From Sphingobium subterraneum (GTDB taxonomy: Bacteria; Pseudomonadota; Alphaproteobacteria; Sphingomonadales; Sphingomonadaceae): 64,000 nt of DNA. The translations under genes were made by a program, and so were the position numbers. The DNA is taken from assembly GCF_014199435.1 (NCBI RefSeq), contig NZ_JACIJP010000001.1:248001-312000 (forward strand). Direction: 5' to 3'. This document shows positions 16,659-25,895 of this stretch, piece by piece; the stretch's first letter is position 1, and every line of letters begins with the position of its first letter. A model generated the notes under the pieces. The model saw only the letters and a program-made list of their open reading frames with translations, was not told where the DNA came from and did not search any database.

Positions 16659-17822
16659 TTATAAGTCCGGTAACAGGATGGTGGCGATTGCATGCGCTGC
16701 AATTCCCTCGGCCCTTCCGGTAAAACCCAGTTGCTCGGTCGTGGTTGCCTTCACGCTCACACGATCGGGAGAAAGAGCAAGAAGTTCCGCAATGCGGGTG
16801 CGGATAGCATCGCGGTGCGGCCCGATTTTCGGCGCTTCGCAGATGATGGTAAGGTCGACATGGGTGATGCGACCGCCGCGCGCCTCGACCCGTTCGCGCG
16901 CGAAGCTGAGGAAGCGGTGCGAGGCCGCACCGCGCCATTGCGGATCGGATGGGGGAAAATGGGTGCCGATATCGCCCTCTGCGAGTGCGCCCAGCAGCGC
17001 ATCAACGAGCGCATGGAGCGCAACATCGGCGTCGCTATGCCCGGACAGGCCTCGATCATGGGGGATTTCGACGCCGCCGAGCCATAACGGCTTGCCCTCG
17101 ACCAACCGATGCACATCATACCCCATGCCCGTGCGGGGCATCAACCTCGCGGACAATTGCGCCTGCGCGCGGGCGAAGTCGGCGGGATGAGTGAGCTTTT
17201 CCAGTGCACTGTCTCCTTCGACAAGGGCGACTGCGTGGCCGAGGCTGCGTACCAGACCGGCGTCGTCCGTCGCATCCATTGTGCTTCCCGCATGGTGCGC
17301 CGCCCATATGACGTCCAGATGAAATGCTTGTGGTGTCTGAACACGATAGAGCCGATCCCGATCGACTCCATCGCCCAGCACCGCGTTCGCACCGCGCGCC
17401 AATGTGTCGACGACAGGCAGGACGGGAATCGCGCCCTTGTCGTGCTCAAGAGCATTGAGCAGTCGGTCGATCACCGCCGGATGGAGAAACGGCCGAGCGG
17501 CATCATGGATGAGAACCCGGTAACAGCGGCCATTCGCTCGGACAGCTGACAACCCCGCTTGAACGGAAAGCTGACGGGTTGCCCCGCCCGTCACCAGTGT
17601 TGGCGCGACGGCCAACGAGGAGAGGGCCGCACGCGCCCAATTTTCTTGACCTTCACCGATGACAACGAAGACCTGGCCAATGGCAGGATGCTCTGTGAGC
17701 GCACGGGCGCTGTGTGCAAGCACAGGCAGGCCACCCAATATTGCAAATTGCTTGGGCAAAGCGCCACCTGCGCGCGAGCCTTGCCCGGCGGCAACGATGA
17801 TGGCGGCGGCCTTCCCCTGCAT
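16659..17822 (-). CDS. ispDF: Bifunctional IspD/IspF isoprenoid enzyme
   Basis: 387 residues. Residues about 1-228 are IspD (2-C-methyl-D-erythritol 4-phosphate cytidylyltransferase), with [30 protein letters not shown] and QTPQAF. Residues about 232-387 are IspF (2-C-methyl-D-erythritol 2,4-cyclodiphosphate synthase), with the zinc-binding [34 protein letters not shown] and [13 protein letters not shown]. The two are non-consecutive MEP-pathway steps, a fusion known in alphaproteobacteria. The start at 17822 has AAAGG 8 nt upstream. The cinA-type gene follows in the same transcript. It is divergent from dusB. Confidence 0.95.
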   Translation of the reverse strand: MQGKAAAIIVAAGQGSRAGGALPKQFAILGGLPVLAHSARALTEHPAIGQVFVVIGEGQENWARAALSSLAVAPTLVTGGATRQLSVQAGLSAVRANGRCYRVLIHDAARPFLHPAVIDRLLNALEHDKGAIPVLPVVDTLARGANAVLGDGVDRDRLYRVQTPQAFHLDVIWAAHHAGSTMDATDDAGLVRSLGHAVALVEGDSALEKLTHPADFARAQAQLSARLMPRTGMGYDVHRLVEGKPLWLGGVEIPHDRGLSGHSDADVALHALVDALLGALAEGDIGTHFPPSDPQWRGAASHRFLSFARERVEARGGRITHVDLTIICEAPKIGPHRDAIRTRIAELLALSPDRVSVKATTTEQLGFTGRAEGIAAHAIATILLPDL

Positions 17823-17950
17823 GCGGCGGGCCTTTAGCTCAACCCCTTTCCCCACGCCAGCACTTTGACGATATGTGCGTTCGTCGGTTCCGCCCTTGCT
17901 CCCGATGCGCGATGGCGCTATGGCGTGCCTGTTTTTTAGGCAGGCAGACG

Positions 17951-18949
17951 ATGCGCGCGCTTTCTCCCATTCAGATCGGCCCGGTGACGGTGCAATCGCC
18001 CGTGATCCTCGCACCGATGACCGGTGTGACGGACATGCCCTTCCGCACGCTGGTGCGCCGCTATGGGTCGGGCCTCAACGTAACGGAGATGATCGCGTCG
18101 CCCGCGATGATCCGCCAGACGCGCCAGTCGATGCAGAAGGCCGCCTGGCATCCGGTTGAGGAACCGGTCTCGCTCCAGCTCGCCGGTTGTGTGCCCGCGG
18201 AAATGGCGGAGGCCGCAAAGCTCAACGCCGACAAAGGCGCGGCGATCATCGACATCAACATGGGCTGCCCGGTCAAGAAGGTCGTCAACGGCGATGCGGG
18301 GAGCGCCCTTATGCGCGACCTGCCGCTCGCTGCCGCGCTCATCAAGGCCACGGTAGAAGCCGTGGACGTGCCCGTAACGGTCAAGATGCGGATGGGCTGG
18401 GACCATAGCAGCCTCAATGCGCCGGAACTCGCCCGGATCGCGCAGGATCTCGGCGCGAAGATGATCACCGTCCATGGCCGTACCCGCAACCAGATGTACA
18501 AGGGCAGCGCGGACTGGGCGTTCGTGCGCAGCGTGAAAGAGGCGGTGAAAATCCCTGTGATCGTCAATGGCGACATCTGCTCGATCGAGGATGCCGATCA
18601 GGCGCTCGAACAGAGCGGCGCGGACGGGCTGATGATCGGGCGGGGCGCCTATGGCCGGCCGTGGCTACTCGGGCAGGTGATGCACTGGCTCGCCACCGGT
18701 CAGCGCCGCGCTGATCCCTCTATCGACGAACAATATGCACTGATCGTGGATCATTATCGCGCGATGCTCGACCATTATGGTGAAGTCACCGGCGTCAACA
18801 TGGCGCGCAAGCATATCGGCTGGTATACCAAAGGGCTGAACGGTTCGGCTGAGTTCCGGAATGACGTCAACCGCGTGCCGGACAGCCGCACGGTACTCGA
18901 CATGTTGGCGCGCTTTTACGAGCCGTTGTTGACGCGCGCGGCGGCATGA
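17951..18949 (+). CDS. dusB: tRNA-dihydrouridine synthase (DusB/NifR3)
   Basis: 332 residues. A flavoenzyme that reduces uridines to dihydrouridine in tRNA D-loops. Family landmarks are [12 protein letters not shown] (FMN site), [34 protein letters not shown] with the catalytic Cys, [15 protein letters not shown], and NGDI plus [11 protein letters not shown] for the phosphate. As nifR3 this gene typically heads the ntr operon in alphaproteobacteria, as here. Its stop overlaps the ntrB start (ATGA at 18946-18949). It is the likely first gene of a transcript that runs through ntrX. Confidence 0.95.
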   Translation: MRALSPIQIGPVTVQSPVILAPMTGVTDMPFRTLVRRYGSGLNVTEMIASPAMIRQTRQSMQKAAWHPVEEPVSLQLAGCVPAEMAEAAKLNADKGAAIIDINMGCPVKKVVNGDAGSALMRDLPLAAALIKATVEAVDVPVTVKMRMGWDHSSLNAPELARIAQDLGAKMITVHGRTRNQMYKGSADWAFVRSVKEAVKIPVIVNGDICSIEDADQALEQSGADGLMIGRGAYGRPWLLGQVMHWLATGQRRADPSIDEQYALIVDHYRAMLDHYGEVTGVNMARKHIGWYTKGLNGSAEFRNDVNRVPDSRTVLDMLARFYEPLLTRAAA

Positions 18950-20058
18950 GCGAGCCGGACCGGCGGCGCCATCTTCCTCGTACGGTCCAGGGCGGGCCGG
19001 AAGCGACTGAGCTGATCGCGGCGCTGGGTGTTGCGGTGCTGGTAATCGACGCCAGCAACAAGATCACCGATGCGAATGTAAGCGCGGAAACCCTTCTCAA
19101 CATGGCGCGCTCCGCGATTGTCGGGAGCGACGTCGCGCGGACGATCCGTCTGGCCGACATGGCCGCGCGCTTCGACATCTGGCAGTCGCCCAACCCGGTC
19201 GCGGCCTATGATATAGAAATCCATGCTGGGCGATCCGCGACGATCAAGGCCGACCTCATCATCGCCCCTCTCATCGACCGGGAAGGCTGGCGCGTGGTGT
19301 CGATCCACGGCCAAAGCCAGGCGCATAAAATCGGCGTGCGGCGCACCACGGGCGGCACGCAGTCGGCCATGGGCGCGGCCGCGATCCTGGCGCATGAGAT
19401 CAAAAACCCGCTGTCGGGCATTCGTGGTGCGGCGCAACTGCTGGAAGCCGGAGCGGGGGAAAGTGGCGCGGCGCTGACGCAGCTCATCTGCAACGAGGTG
19501 GACCGGATTGCCGCGTTGATCGACCGGATGCAGGACTTCACCACCGAGCGCGAGCTGGAGTGCGAGCCGGAGAACATCTACCCGCTGCTCGATCGCGCCG
19601 CCGAACTGGCAGCAGCCGGGTTTGCGGACAAGGTGCAGATCGTGCGCCGCTACGATCCATCGCTGCCGCCCGCCCTGTGCAATCGCGATGCCCTGGTGCA
19701 GATCATGATCAACCTGCTGAAGAACGCCGCGGAAGCGCTTGACGGATCAAAAAAGCCGTCGATTCGTATCGAGACCGCGTTCCGCCATGGCGTCTCGGTT
19801 ATGCTGGGAGGAACGAAGGGCAGCGCGATTTTGCCGATCGAAATATTGGTGATCGACAACGGGCCGGGCGTGCCCGAGTCCATTCAGGAACATCTGTTCA
19901 ATCCGTTCATTTCCGGTAAGCGTGACGGGCAGGGGCTCGGATTGGCGCTCGTTGACAAGCTGGCGCGGGACATGAACGGCTTTGTCCAATATGTGCGCGA
20001 CGGAAACAGCGGAGAAACGACGTTCCGCGTGCTTTTACCCATGGGAGTTTCCGTATGA
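18946..20058 (+). CDS. ntrB: Nitrogen regulation histidine kinase NtrB
   Basis: 370 residues, cytosolic. A PAS-like N-terminus (about residues 22-125, from [20 protein letters not shown]) is followed by the phosphoacceptor H-box [20 protein letters not shown] (His about 151) and the HATPase with N-box [11 protein letters not shown]1 DNGPGVP and G2 GQGLGLALV. It phosphorylates or dephosphorylates NtrC according to nitrogen status signalled by PII. It starts within the dusB stop and its stop overlaps ntrC by 4 nt, so it is translationally coupled on both sides. Confidence 0.94.
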   Translation: MSEPDRRRHLPRTVQGGPEATELIAALGVAVLVIDASNKITDANVSAETLLNMARSAIVGSDVARTIRLADMAARFDIWQSPNPVAAYDIEIHAGRSATIKADLIIAPLIDREGWRVVSIHGQSQAHKIGVRRTTGGTQSAMGAAAILAHEIKNPLSGIRGAAQLLEAGAGESGAALTQLICNEVDRIAALIDRMQDFTTERELECEPENIYPLLDRAAELAAAGFADKVQIVRRYDPSLPPALCNRDALVQIMINLLKNAAEALDGSKKPSIRIETAFRHGVSVMLGGTKGSAILPIEILVIDNGPGVPESIQEHLFNPFISGKRDGQGLGLALVDKLARDMNGFVQYVRDGNSGETTFRVLLPMGVSV

Positions 20059-21527
20059 CGATCGCTCCGGGCCGTATCCTGGTGATCGACGATGATCAGG
20101 CGATCTGCCTTGTCGTGGGGGAAGCGCTGCGGCGCGCGGGGCATATCGTGAAGATCGGCGGAACGATCGCCGAACGCACACAACTGCTTTCCAGCTTCGA
20201 TCCCGAGGTTCTGGTCACCGACATCAAGCTGCCCGACGGGGATGGGCTCGACGATATTGTCACCATCATGGAGGACGATCCGCGGATCCGCATCATCATC
20301 CTGTCCGCGCAGAACACCCTGAACACAGCGGTGCGGGCGACGGAGAAAGGCGCATTCGAATATCTGCCCAAGCCCTTCGACCTCAACGAGCTGACCCGCG
20401 CCGTGGGGGATGCGCTGGTTTCGCGACGGCAGACTGAACACGCAACGGGTGACAGCCAGGATGAGGAAGGCCCGACAGAAGATCTTCCGCTCGTGGGGCG
20501 GTCCGCCGCGATGCAGGAAGTGTATCGCACCATCGCGCGCGTGCTGGCGAACGAACTTACTATCCTGGTACTCGGCGAATCGGGCACGGGTAAGGAACTG
20601 GTAGCGCAAGCCATCCACCGGTTAGGACAGCGGCGGGACCGGCCGTTCGTCGCAGTCAACATGGCGGCCATCCCGCGTGAGCTGATCGAGGCGGACCTGT
20701 TCGGGTATGAGAAGGGGGCGTTCACCGGCGCGCTCAACCGGACGGCGGGCAAGTTCGAGCAGGCCAACGGAGGCACGCTCTTTCTCGATGAGATCGGGGA
20801 TATGCCGCTCGAAGCGCAGACCCGGTTGCTGCGCGTGCTTCAGTCCGGGGAGGTGACGACGGTCGGCGGGTCAAGTCCCGTAAAGGTCGACGTGCGCATC
20901 ATCGCGGCGACGAACAAGGATCTGCCCCGCCTGATCGCTGACAACCGCTTCCGCGAGGATCTTTACTACCGTCTCAATGTGGTGCCGATCAGCCTGCCCA
21001 GCCTTCGGGAACGGCGCGATGATATCCCGTTGCTCGCGCGCCATTTTCTGGAAACGGCGGCGCAGGACGGATTGCCTCGCAAGGCCCTCGATAGTGAAGC
21101 GGCGCAGTTGCTGACGCTCTACAACTGGCCGGGCAACGTGCGCGAGCTCCAGAATGTCATGCAACGCATGTCGGTATTGAGTCGTGAGGACGTGATCTCC
21201 GCCGACATGGTGCGGCAGAATCTCGGCCTGCTGATGCCCAATGTCGAGGGCGACAGTGCGACACTGGGTGGCATCGACGTGGCTGTGCGCGAATGGGCGC
21301 GGCGTCGGCTCGCGATATCAGGGACGGCGGGCGAGGGGGTTTTGCACGATGACCTTCTTGCCATCGTGGAACCGGTTCTGCTGCGTGAGACGTTATTGGC
21401 GGTGGAAGGAAACCAGATCAGGGCCGCAAGCCTCCTGGGTATCAACCGCAACACGCTACGCAAGAAGCTTAACGACTATGCCCTTGATCCGACACGGCTG
21501 CGGCAGATGGAGATCAGCAATATCTGA
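20055..21527 (+). CDS. ntrC: Nitrogen regulator NtrC (sigma-54 activator)
   Basis: 490 residues. Receiver domain (phosphoacceptor Asp in VTDIKLPDG, about residue 55), AAA+ domain with Walker A GESGTGKE, the sigma-54 contact loop GAFTGA (about residues 222-227), Walker B GGTLFLDEIGDMPL and the arginine-finger region, then a Fis-type HTH at the C-terminus (RAASLLGINRNTLRKKL). It activates nitrogen-assimilation genes with sigma-54. Coupled to ntrB by a 4-nt overlap. Confidence 0.95.
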   Translation: MTIAPGRILVIDDDQAICLVVGEALRRAGHIVKIGGTIAERTQLLSSFDPEVLVTDIKLPDGDGLDDIVTIMEDDPRIRIIILSAQNTLNTAVRATEKGAFEYLPKPFDLNELTRAVGDALVSRRQTEHATGDSQDEEGPTEDLPLVGRSAAMQEVYRTIARVLANELTILVLGESGTGKELVAQAIHRLGQRRDRPFVAVNMAAIPRELIEADLFGYEKGAFTGALNRTAGKFEQANGGTLFLDEIGDMPLEAQTRLLRVLQSGEVTTVGGSSPVKVDVRIIAATNKDLPRLIADNRFREDLYYRLNVVPISLPSLRERRDDIPLLARHFLETAAQDGLPRKALDSEAAQLLTLYNWPGNVRELQNVMQRMSVLSREDVISADMVRQNLGLLMPNVEGDSATLGGIDVAVREWARRRLAISGTAGEGVLHDDLLAIVEPVLLRETLLAVEGNQIRAASLLGINRNTLRKKLNDYALDPTRLRQMEISNI

Positions 21528-21572
21528 TTTGATGTGTTTAATTTGGCACGGCATTGTTGTATCGTTGCAACG

Positions 21573-23825
21573 ATGAACGAGGCATTGTCGCGCACCTCTC
21601 AGCCAATGATTCGCATCCGCCGTGTGCTGTCGCATCTCCTGCAGTCCCAGCGGTTCTTTGTGGTGGCCGAAATCTGTGCGTTGGTGCTGCTTGTGTCCGT
21701 AGCAATCGGCACATATCTGCTCGTTGCAGGGCAGGACCAGTCATCGGCCTTGCTGACCCCCCCGATCGTCGCGCTGCTGCTCGTCGCCAACCTGGTGCCT
21801 GCCATTGCGGTGCTGGTGTTGTTGGGGCGCAGAGTCGCGCGCCGAAGAGCCGCGCGCTCGGTCATCGGCAGCGATGGGCAGCTGCATGTGCGCCTTGTCG
21901 CGATCTTTTCGCTGATTGCGAGCGTGCCGATGCTGCTCGTGGTGATATTCGCGTCGCTTTTATTCCAATATGGCGTGCAGTTCTGGTTTTCGGACAGCGC
22001 GCGGGGAATGCTGCAAAACGCGGGCACCTTCGCACGCGGCTATTACGAGCAGAATTTGCGCGAGGTCGGCGACGAAACCCTCACGATGGCGAGCGACCTG
22101 CGCGATTATCTTGGGCAGTCGAAAGTGACCAGCCCGACCTTTGCGGAAGGCTATATTTATCAAGTCGTTACGCGGAAGCTCAATCGGTCCGCCATCATCG
22201 AGATCGGCAAGGACGGCGTTGCGCGGACGGCCGCGACCGTGGATCCGGACCGCCGCCCCGCAACCGAGATCCTGACGCGTGACGTGATCGGCCGCCTCGC
22301 GAAGGGCGAAGACGTCGTTGTGCGTGCCCGGCCCGATCAGATCGAGGCAGTGACCTTGCTGTACCCGGATCGGCAGATATACCTCTACGCCACGCGTGAT
22401 TCCGATGCGCCCGCGTTCAGTCAGGTGGAGCGTGCGCAGGCCGTGCTGGCGGATTACGACAGCTTTTCCAAGCAGTCCCGGCAGTTGCAGCTTCAGTTCA
22501 ACGTCGCGCTGTATATCGGGTCGCTGATGCTCATCGGTATCGCCGTTTGGATTGCCCTGGGCGTCGCGGATCGGCTGGTGCGACCGGTGAATGAGCTGGT
22601 CGACGCGGCGCGGCGGATCACGGAGGGCGATCTGTCGACGCGTGTGTCCGGCCCGCATGCGCGCGACGAAATCGGGACGCTGGCGAGCGCGTTCAACCGC
22701 ATGACGCAGCGGCTTGAGGCGCAGACCGGAGCGCTGGTGTCAGCGAACAGCCAGCTTGAAAACCGGCGCGCCTTTATCGAGGCGATCCTTTCGGGTGTAA
22801 CGGCGGGAGTCGTTGCGGTCGATCACGATCAGCATGTCCGGCTGCACAACAGCTCGGCACAGACAATCCTTGCCGACCGCGGTGTCATGCAGGATCGGCA
22901 TCTGCGGGAGATCTCCGTCGAGCTTGCCGACATGCTCGACGAGGAAAAAGCGGCGGACATCGTGCAGGTGCACGCGCATGGGGAACTGCGGACGCTCGCC
23001 GTCAAAATCGCGCGGGATCCATCCGGTCATGTGCTGACCTTCGACGATATCACCCAACAGCTTTCCGATCAGCGGCGCGCGGCATGGTCGGACGTTGCCC
23101 GCCGGATTGCGCATGAAATCAAGAACCCCTTGACGCCCATCCAACTGGCCGCCGAGCGCCTGCAGCGCCGCTATGTGGAAGAAATTGCGAGCGATCCCGC
23201 CACCTTCACGCGCCTTACCGGCACGATTGTTCGGCAGGTGGGGGACTTGCGGCGCATCGTCGACGAATTTTCGTCGTTCGCGCGTATGCCCAAGCCCGTG
23301 TTTCGCCCTGAATCCCTTGCGGATATCGCCCGCCATTCCATGTTCCTCCATGAAGTGGCCCATCCGGATGTCCGCTTCTCTTTCGAGGCGTTCGGGCCGG
23401 TCGAGGACGTCGTGTGCGACCGGCGGCAGATGACGCAGGCGCTTACCAACATCGTCAAGAACGCGGTGGAGGCCGTTGAGGCGCGCACGGTTACAGGGGC
23501 GCTGCCGCGCGGAGAGATCCGGATGACGTTGGCCGCGCATGCACCGGACGAGCTCATACTGGAGCTGACCGACAACGGTATTGGCCTGCCTGCGGAACGC
23601 GAACGCATCATTGAGCCTTATATGACCACACGGACAAAGGGCACCGGCCTTGGCCTCGCGATCGTGCACAAGATTATCGAGGAGCATGGCGGCAGTATGA
23701 CGTTTCACGACGCGCCCGATGGCGGAACACGGGTGCGCATATGTCTGAATCCGGAATTCCTCGCCCGGCTTGACGAGGATCAGGAAGAACCATCCATGGG
23801 AGCAATGACAGCCAATGGCGCTTGA
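21573..23825 (+). CDS. ntrY: Membrane sensor histidine kinase NtrY
   Basis: About 750 residues. Three N-terminal membrane spans (around FVVAEICALVLLVSVAIGTY, IVALLLVANLVPAIAVLVLL and LVAIFSLIASVPMLLVVIFA), a periplasmic segment, a fourth span (NVALYIGSLMLIGIAVWIAL), HAMP, a PAS domain, the H-box [20 protein letters not shown] (about residue 514) and an HATPase (NIVKNAVEAVE, DNGIGLP, TGLGLAIV). It is the partner of NtrX; the pair is linked to nitrogen, redox or envelope control in alphaproteobacteria. The ATG at 21573 lacks a good Shine-Dalgarno; a GTG at 21534 is also in frame. The stop overlaps ntrX by 11 nt. Confidence 0.93.
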   Translation: MNEALSRTSQPMIRIRRVLSHLLQSQRFFVVAEICALVLLVSVAIGTYLLVAGQDQSSALLTPPIVALLLVANLVPAIAVLVLLGRRVARRRAARSVIGSDGQLHVRLVAIFSLIASVPMLLVVIFASLLFQYGVQFWFSDSARGMLQNAGTFARGYYEQNLREVGDETLTMASDLRDYLGQSKVTSPTFAEGYIYQVVTRKLNRSAIIEIGKDGVARTAATVDPDRRPATEILTRDVIGRLAKGEDVVVRARPDQIEAVTLLYPDRQIYLYATRDSDAPAFSQVERAQAVLADYDSFSKQSRQLQLQFNVALYIGSLMLIGIAVWIALGVADRLVRPVNELVDAARRITEGDLSTRVSGPHARDEIGTLASAFNRMTQRLEAQTGALVSANSQLENRRAFIEAILSGVTAGVVAVDHDQHVRLHNSSAQTILADRGVMQDRHLREISVELADMLDEEKAADIVQVHAHGELRTLAVKIARDPSGHVLTFDDITQQLSDQRRAAWSDVARRIAHEIKNPLTPIQLAAERLQRRYVEEIASDPATFTRLTGTIVRQVGDLRRIVDEFSSFARMPKPVFRPESLADIARHSMFLHEVAHPDVRFSFEAFGPVEDVVCDRRQMTQALTNIVKNAVEAVEARTVTGALPRGEIRMTLAAHAPDELILELTDNGIGLPAERERIIEPYMTTRTKGTGLGLAIVHKIIEEHGGSMTFHDAPDGGTRVRICLNPEFLARLDEDQEEPSMGAMTANGA

Positions 23826-25185
23826 TATTCTAATCGTCGACGATGAAGAGGATATCCGCGACCTCGTCGCCGGTGTCCTGGAAGATGAGGGCTATGGGAC
23901 GCGCACCGCCGCGAATGCCGATGCCGCGCTCGATGCGCTGGCGGCGCGGCGGCCTTCGCTGGTGCTGCTCGACGTGTGGCTGCAGGGCTCGCGCATGGAC
24001 GGGCTGGAAATCCTCGAGGAGATCAAGCGGCGCGACCCGTCGATCCCGGTCCTCATGATTTCGGGCCACGGCAATATCGACACGGCCGTCGCCGCCATAC
24101 GCAAGGGTGCAATCGACTTCATCGAAAAGCCGTTTGAGGCCGACCGGCTGCTCCATCTTGTCGCGCGGGCGACGGAAACGGAGCGGTTGCGGCGTGAGAA
24201 CCAGGACCTGCGCGCGAAGGTGGGGCAGGATGACGAGCTGACCGGCAACAGCAGCGCCATCAACGCCGTGCGCGCCACCATCAAGAAGGTGGCCGCCACC
24301 GGCAGCCGTGTGCTGATTTCCGGACCGGCCGGCGTAGGCAAGGAAGTGGCGGCGCGCATGCTCCACAACTGGAGCAGCCGGTCGACAGCGCCCTTTATCA
24401 TTGTTGCGGCGGCACGCATGGACCCGGAACGGGTCGAGGAAGAATTGTTCGGTGTGGAAGATCCCAGCGGCCTTGTTCGGCCGGGATTTCTGGAACAGGC
24501 CCACACCGGCACGCTGTATCTCGATGAAATCTCGGACATGCCGCTGACGACACAGGCAAAAATCCTGCGCGTGCTGACCGACCAGAGTTTTACGCGGGTC
24601 AGCGGCCAGCGGCAGGTAAAGGTCGACGTGCGGGTCATCTCCTCTACCGCGACCGACCTGCTGAAGGAGATTGAGGAAAAGCGGTTCCGCGAGGATCTAT
24701 TCTATCGCCTCAACGTCGTTCCGCTGGTCATTCCGCCCCTGAGCGAGAGGCGCGACGATATCCCTCCTCTGGTAGAGCATTACATCGCCCGCTTCGCCGC
24801 TGAACGGCGCGTGCCGACGCCTGAGGTCGCGAGCGACGCCATGGCGGCGCTACAGGCGGTGGAATGGCCGGGCAACGTCCGTCAGCTGCGCAATGTGATC
24901 GAGCGCACAATGATACTTGCGCCGACCGAGCGGATTTCCCGGATCGAGCTCGACATGCTGCCGTCCGAAACGACGTCCGGCGGAGGAGGGGAAAGCGTCG
25001 GCCAGAGCGCCATCATGGGTGCTCCCCTGCGCGAAGCGCGCGAGAGCTTCGAGCGGGAATATCTGCGTATTCAGATCAAGCGCTTTTCGGGCAATATCTC
25101 CCGCACGGCAACATTTATCGGAATGGAGCGTTCGGCGCTGCATCGTAAACTGAAATTGCTGGGAATATCCGACGACAAGGAATGA
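23815..25185 (+). CDS. ntrX: Response regulator NtrX (AAA+, without GAFTGA)
   Basis: 456 residues. The receiver has acidic VDDEEDIRD and phosphoacceptor Asp in LLDVWLQG (about residue 52). The AAA+ domain has Walker A GPAGVGKEV and Walker B GTLYLDEISDMPL. A Fis-type HTH (ISRTATFIGMERSALHRKL) ends the protein. Where NtrC has GAFTGA, this protein reads GVEDPSGLVRPG, so the sigma-54 contact loop is absent. It therefore probably controls promoters without opening sigma-54 complexes. The first 11 nt overlap ntrY. hfq follows after 171 bp. Confidence 0.93.
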   Translation: MALDILIVDDEEDIRDLVAGVLEDEGYGTRTAANADAALDALAARRPSLVLLDVWLQGSRMDGLEILEEIKRRDPSIPVLMISGHGNIDTAVAAIRKGAIDFIEKPFEADRLLHLVARATETERLRRENQDLRAKVGQDDELTGNSSAINAVRATIKKVAATGSRVLISGPAGVGKEVAARMLHNWSSRSTAPFIIVAAARMDPERVEEELFGVEDPSGLVRPGFLEQAHTGTLYLDEISDMPLTTQAKILRVLTDQSFTRVSGQRQVKVDVRVISSTATDLLKEIEEKRFREDLFYRLNVVPLVIPPLSERRDDIPPLVEHYIARFAAERRVPTPEVASDAMAALQAVEWPGNVRQLRNVIERTMILAPTERISRIELDMLPSETTSGGGGESVGQSAIMGAPLREARESFEREYLRIQIKRFSGNISRTATFIGMERSALHRKLKLLGISDDKE

Positions 25186-25318
25186 TGGCTATCCGACGGC
25201 CAATTAATTGAGAGATGTGGGCCGGAAAGGTGATGGACGTCTGTTCGCACCTGCGATATGAAAGACGAGTCTCGGCGGGTAGCGCCGGGAAAGCACGACG
25301 CCCGGCATGGGTGCAAGA

Positions 25319-25334
25319 GCGGGTAACATCCCGC
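25319..25334 (+). promoter_or_regulatory. Small hairpin in the hfq leader
   Basis: GCGGG (25319-25323) and CCCGC (25330-25334) close a 6-nt loop just before the hfq ribosome site (GGAAAGG, 25341-25347). It could modulate hfq translation, which is autoregulated in other bacteria; this is an inference from position only. Confidence 0.35.
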
Positions 25335-25356
25335 CAATAAGGAAAGGCTGGATCAC

Positions 25357-25845
25357 ATGGCCGATAAATCCAACAACCTTCAGGACATTTTCCTGAACAC
25401 TTTGCGCAAGTCGAAGACGCCGGTCACCATGTTCCTGGTAAAAGGTGTGAAGCTGCAGGGCATCATCACCTGGTTCGACAATTTCTCGGTGCTCCTTCGA
25501 CGCGATGGCCAGTCCCAGCTGGTATATAAGCACGCAATTTCCACCGTGATGCCCTCTCAGTCCGTCGACCTGACGGAAGTGCGCGCGGCTTATGCGGCAT
25601 CGGATCGCAAGTCCAAGCTGTTGCAGGAAATTTTCCTGACGGCGGTGCGTCGCTCGGGCGACAGCGTGACGATGTTCCTGGTCAATGGCGTGATGCTTCA
25701 GGGCGAAATCGCGGCGTTTGATCTGTTCTGCATGCTGCTGGAACGCGATTCCATGGTTCAGCTTGTTTACAAGCATGCGATATCGACCGTGCAGCCCTCG
25801 CGCCCGCTCGATCTCTCGGCTGAAGGCGAGGACGATCAGGACTGA
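25357..25845 (+). CDS. hfq: RNA chaperone Hfq with two tandem Hfq domains
   Basis: 162 residues, about twice the usual core. Domain 1 (about residues 6-70) has [26 protein letters not shown] and the Sm2 motif [11 protein letters not shown]. Domain 2 (about 83-150) has [26 protein letters not shown] and [11 protein letters not shown]. Both keep the proximal-face Gln and YKH. The rim arginine patch is RKSK in domain 1 and RRSG in domain 2, so the copies are not identical. Three such chains would make a ring with six Hfq folds and threefold symmetry. Hfq pairs small RNAs with mRNAs. A strong Shine-Dalgarno lies 9 nt upstream. hflX follows, the usual neighbour. Confidence 0.96.
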   Translation: MADKSNNLQDIFLNTLRKSKTPVTMFLVKGVKLQGIITWFDNFSVLLRRDGQSQLVYKHAISTVMPSQSVDLTEVRAAYAASDRKSKLLQEIFLTAVRRSGDSVTMFLVNGVMLQGEIAAFDLFCMLLERDSMVQLVYKHAISTVQPSRPLDLSAEGEDDQD

Positions 25846-25895
25846 GCTTTTCCATGCTTTGCCGGGGGGCAGGTGCCAACGTCCGGTGATCAGCC

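Noticed and set aside
21544-21558. Sigma-54-like -24 element (TGGCACG) just before ntrY
   Set aside because: The -12 element fails: after the four-base spacer the sequence is TGTT rather than TTGC, so a sigma-54 promoter is not supported.
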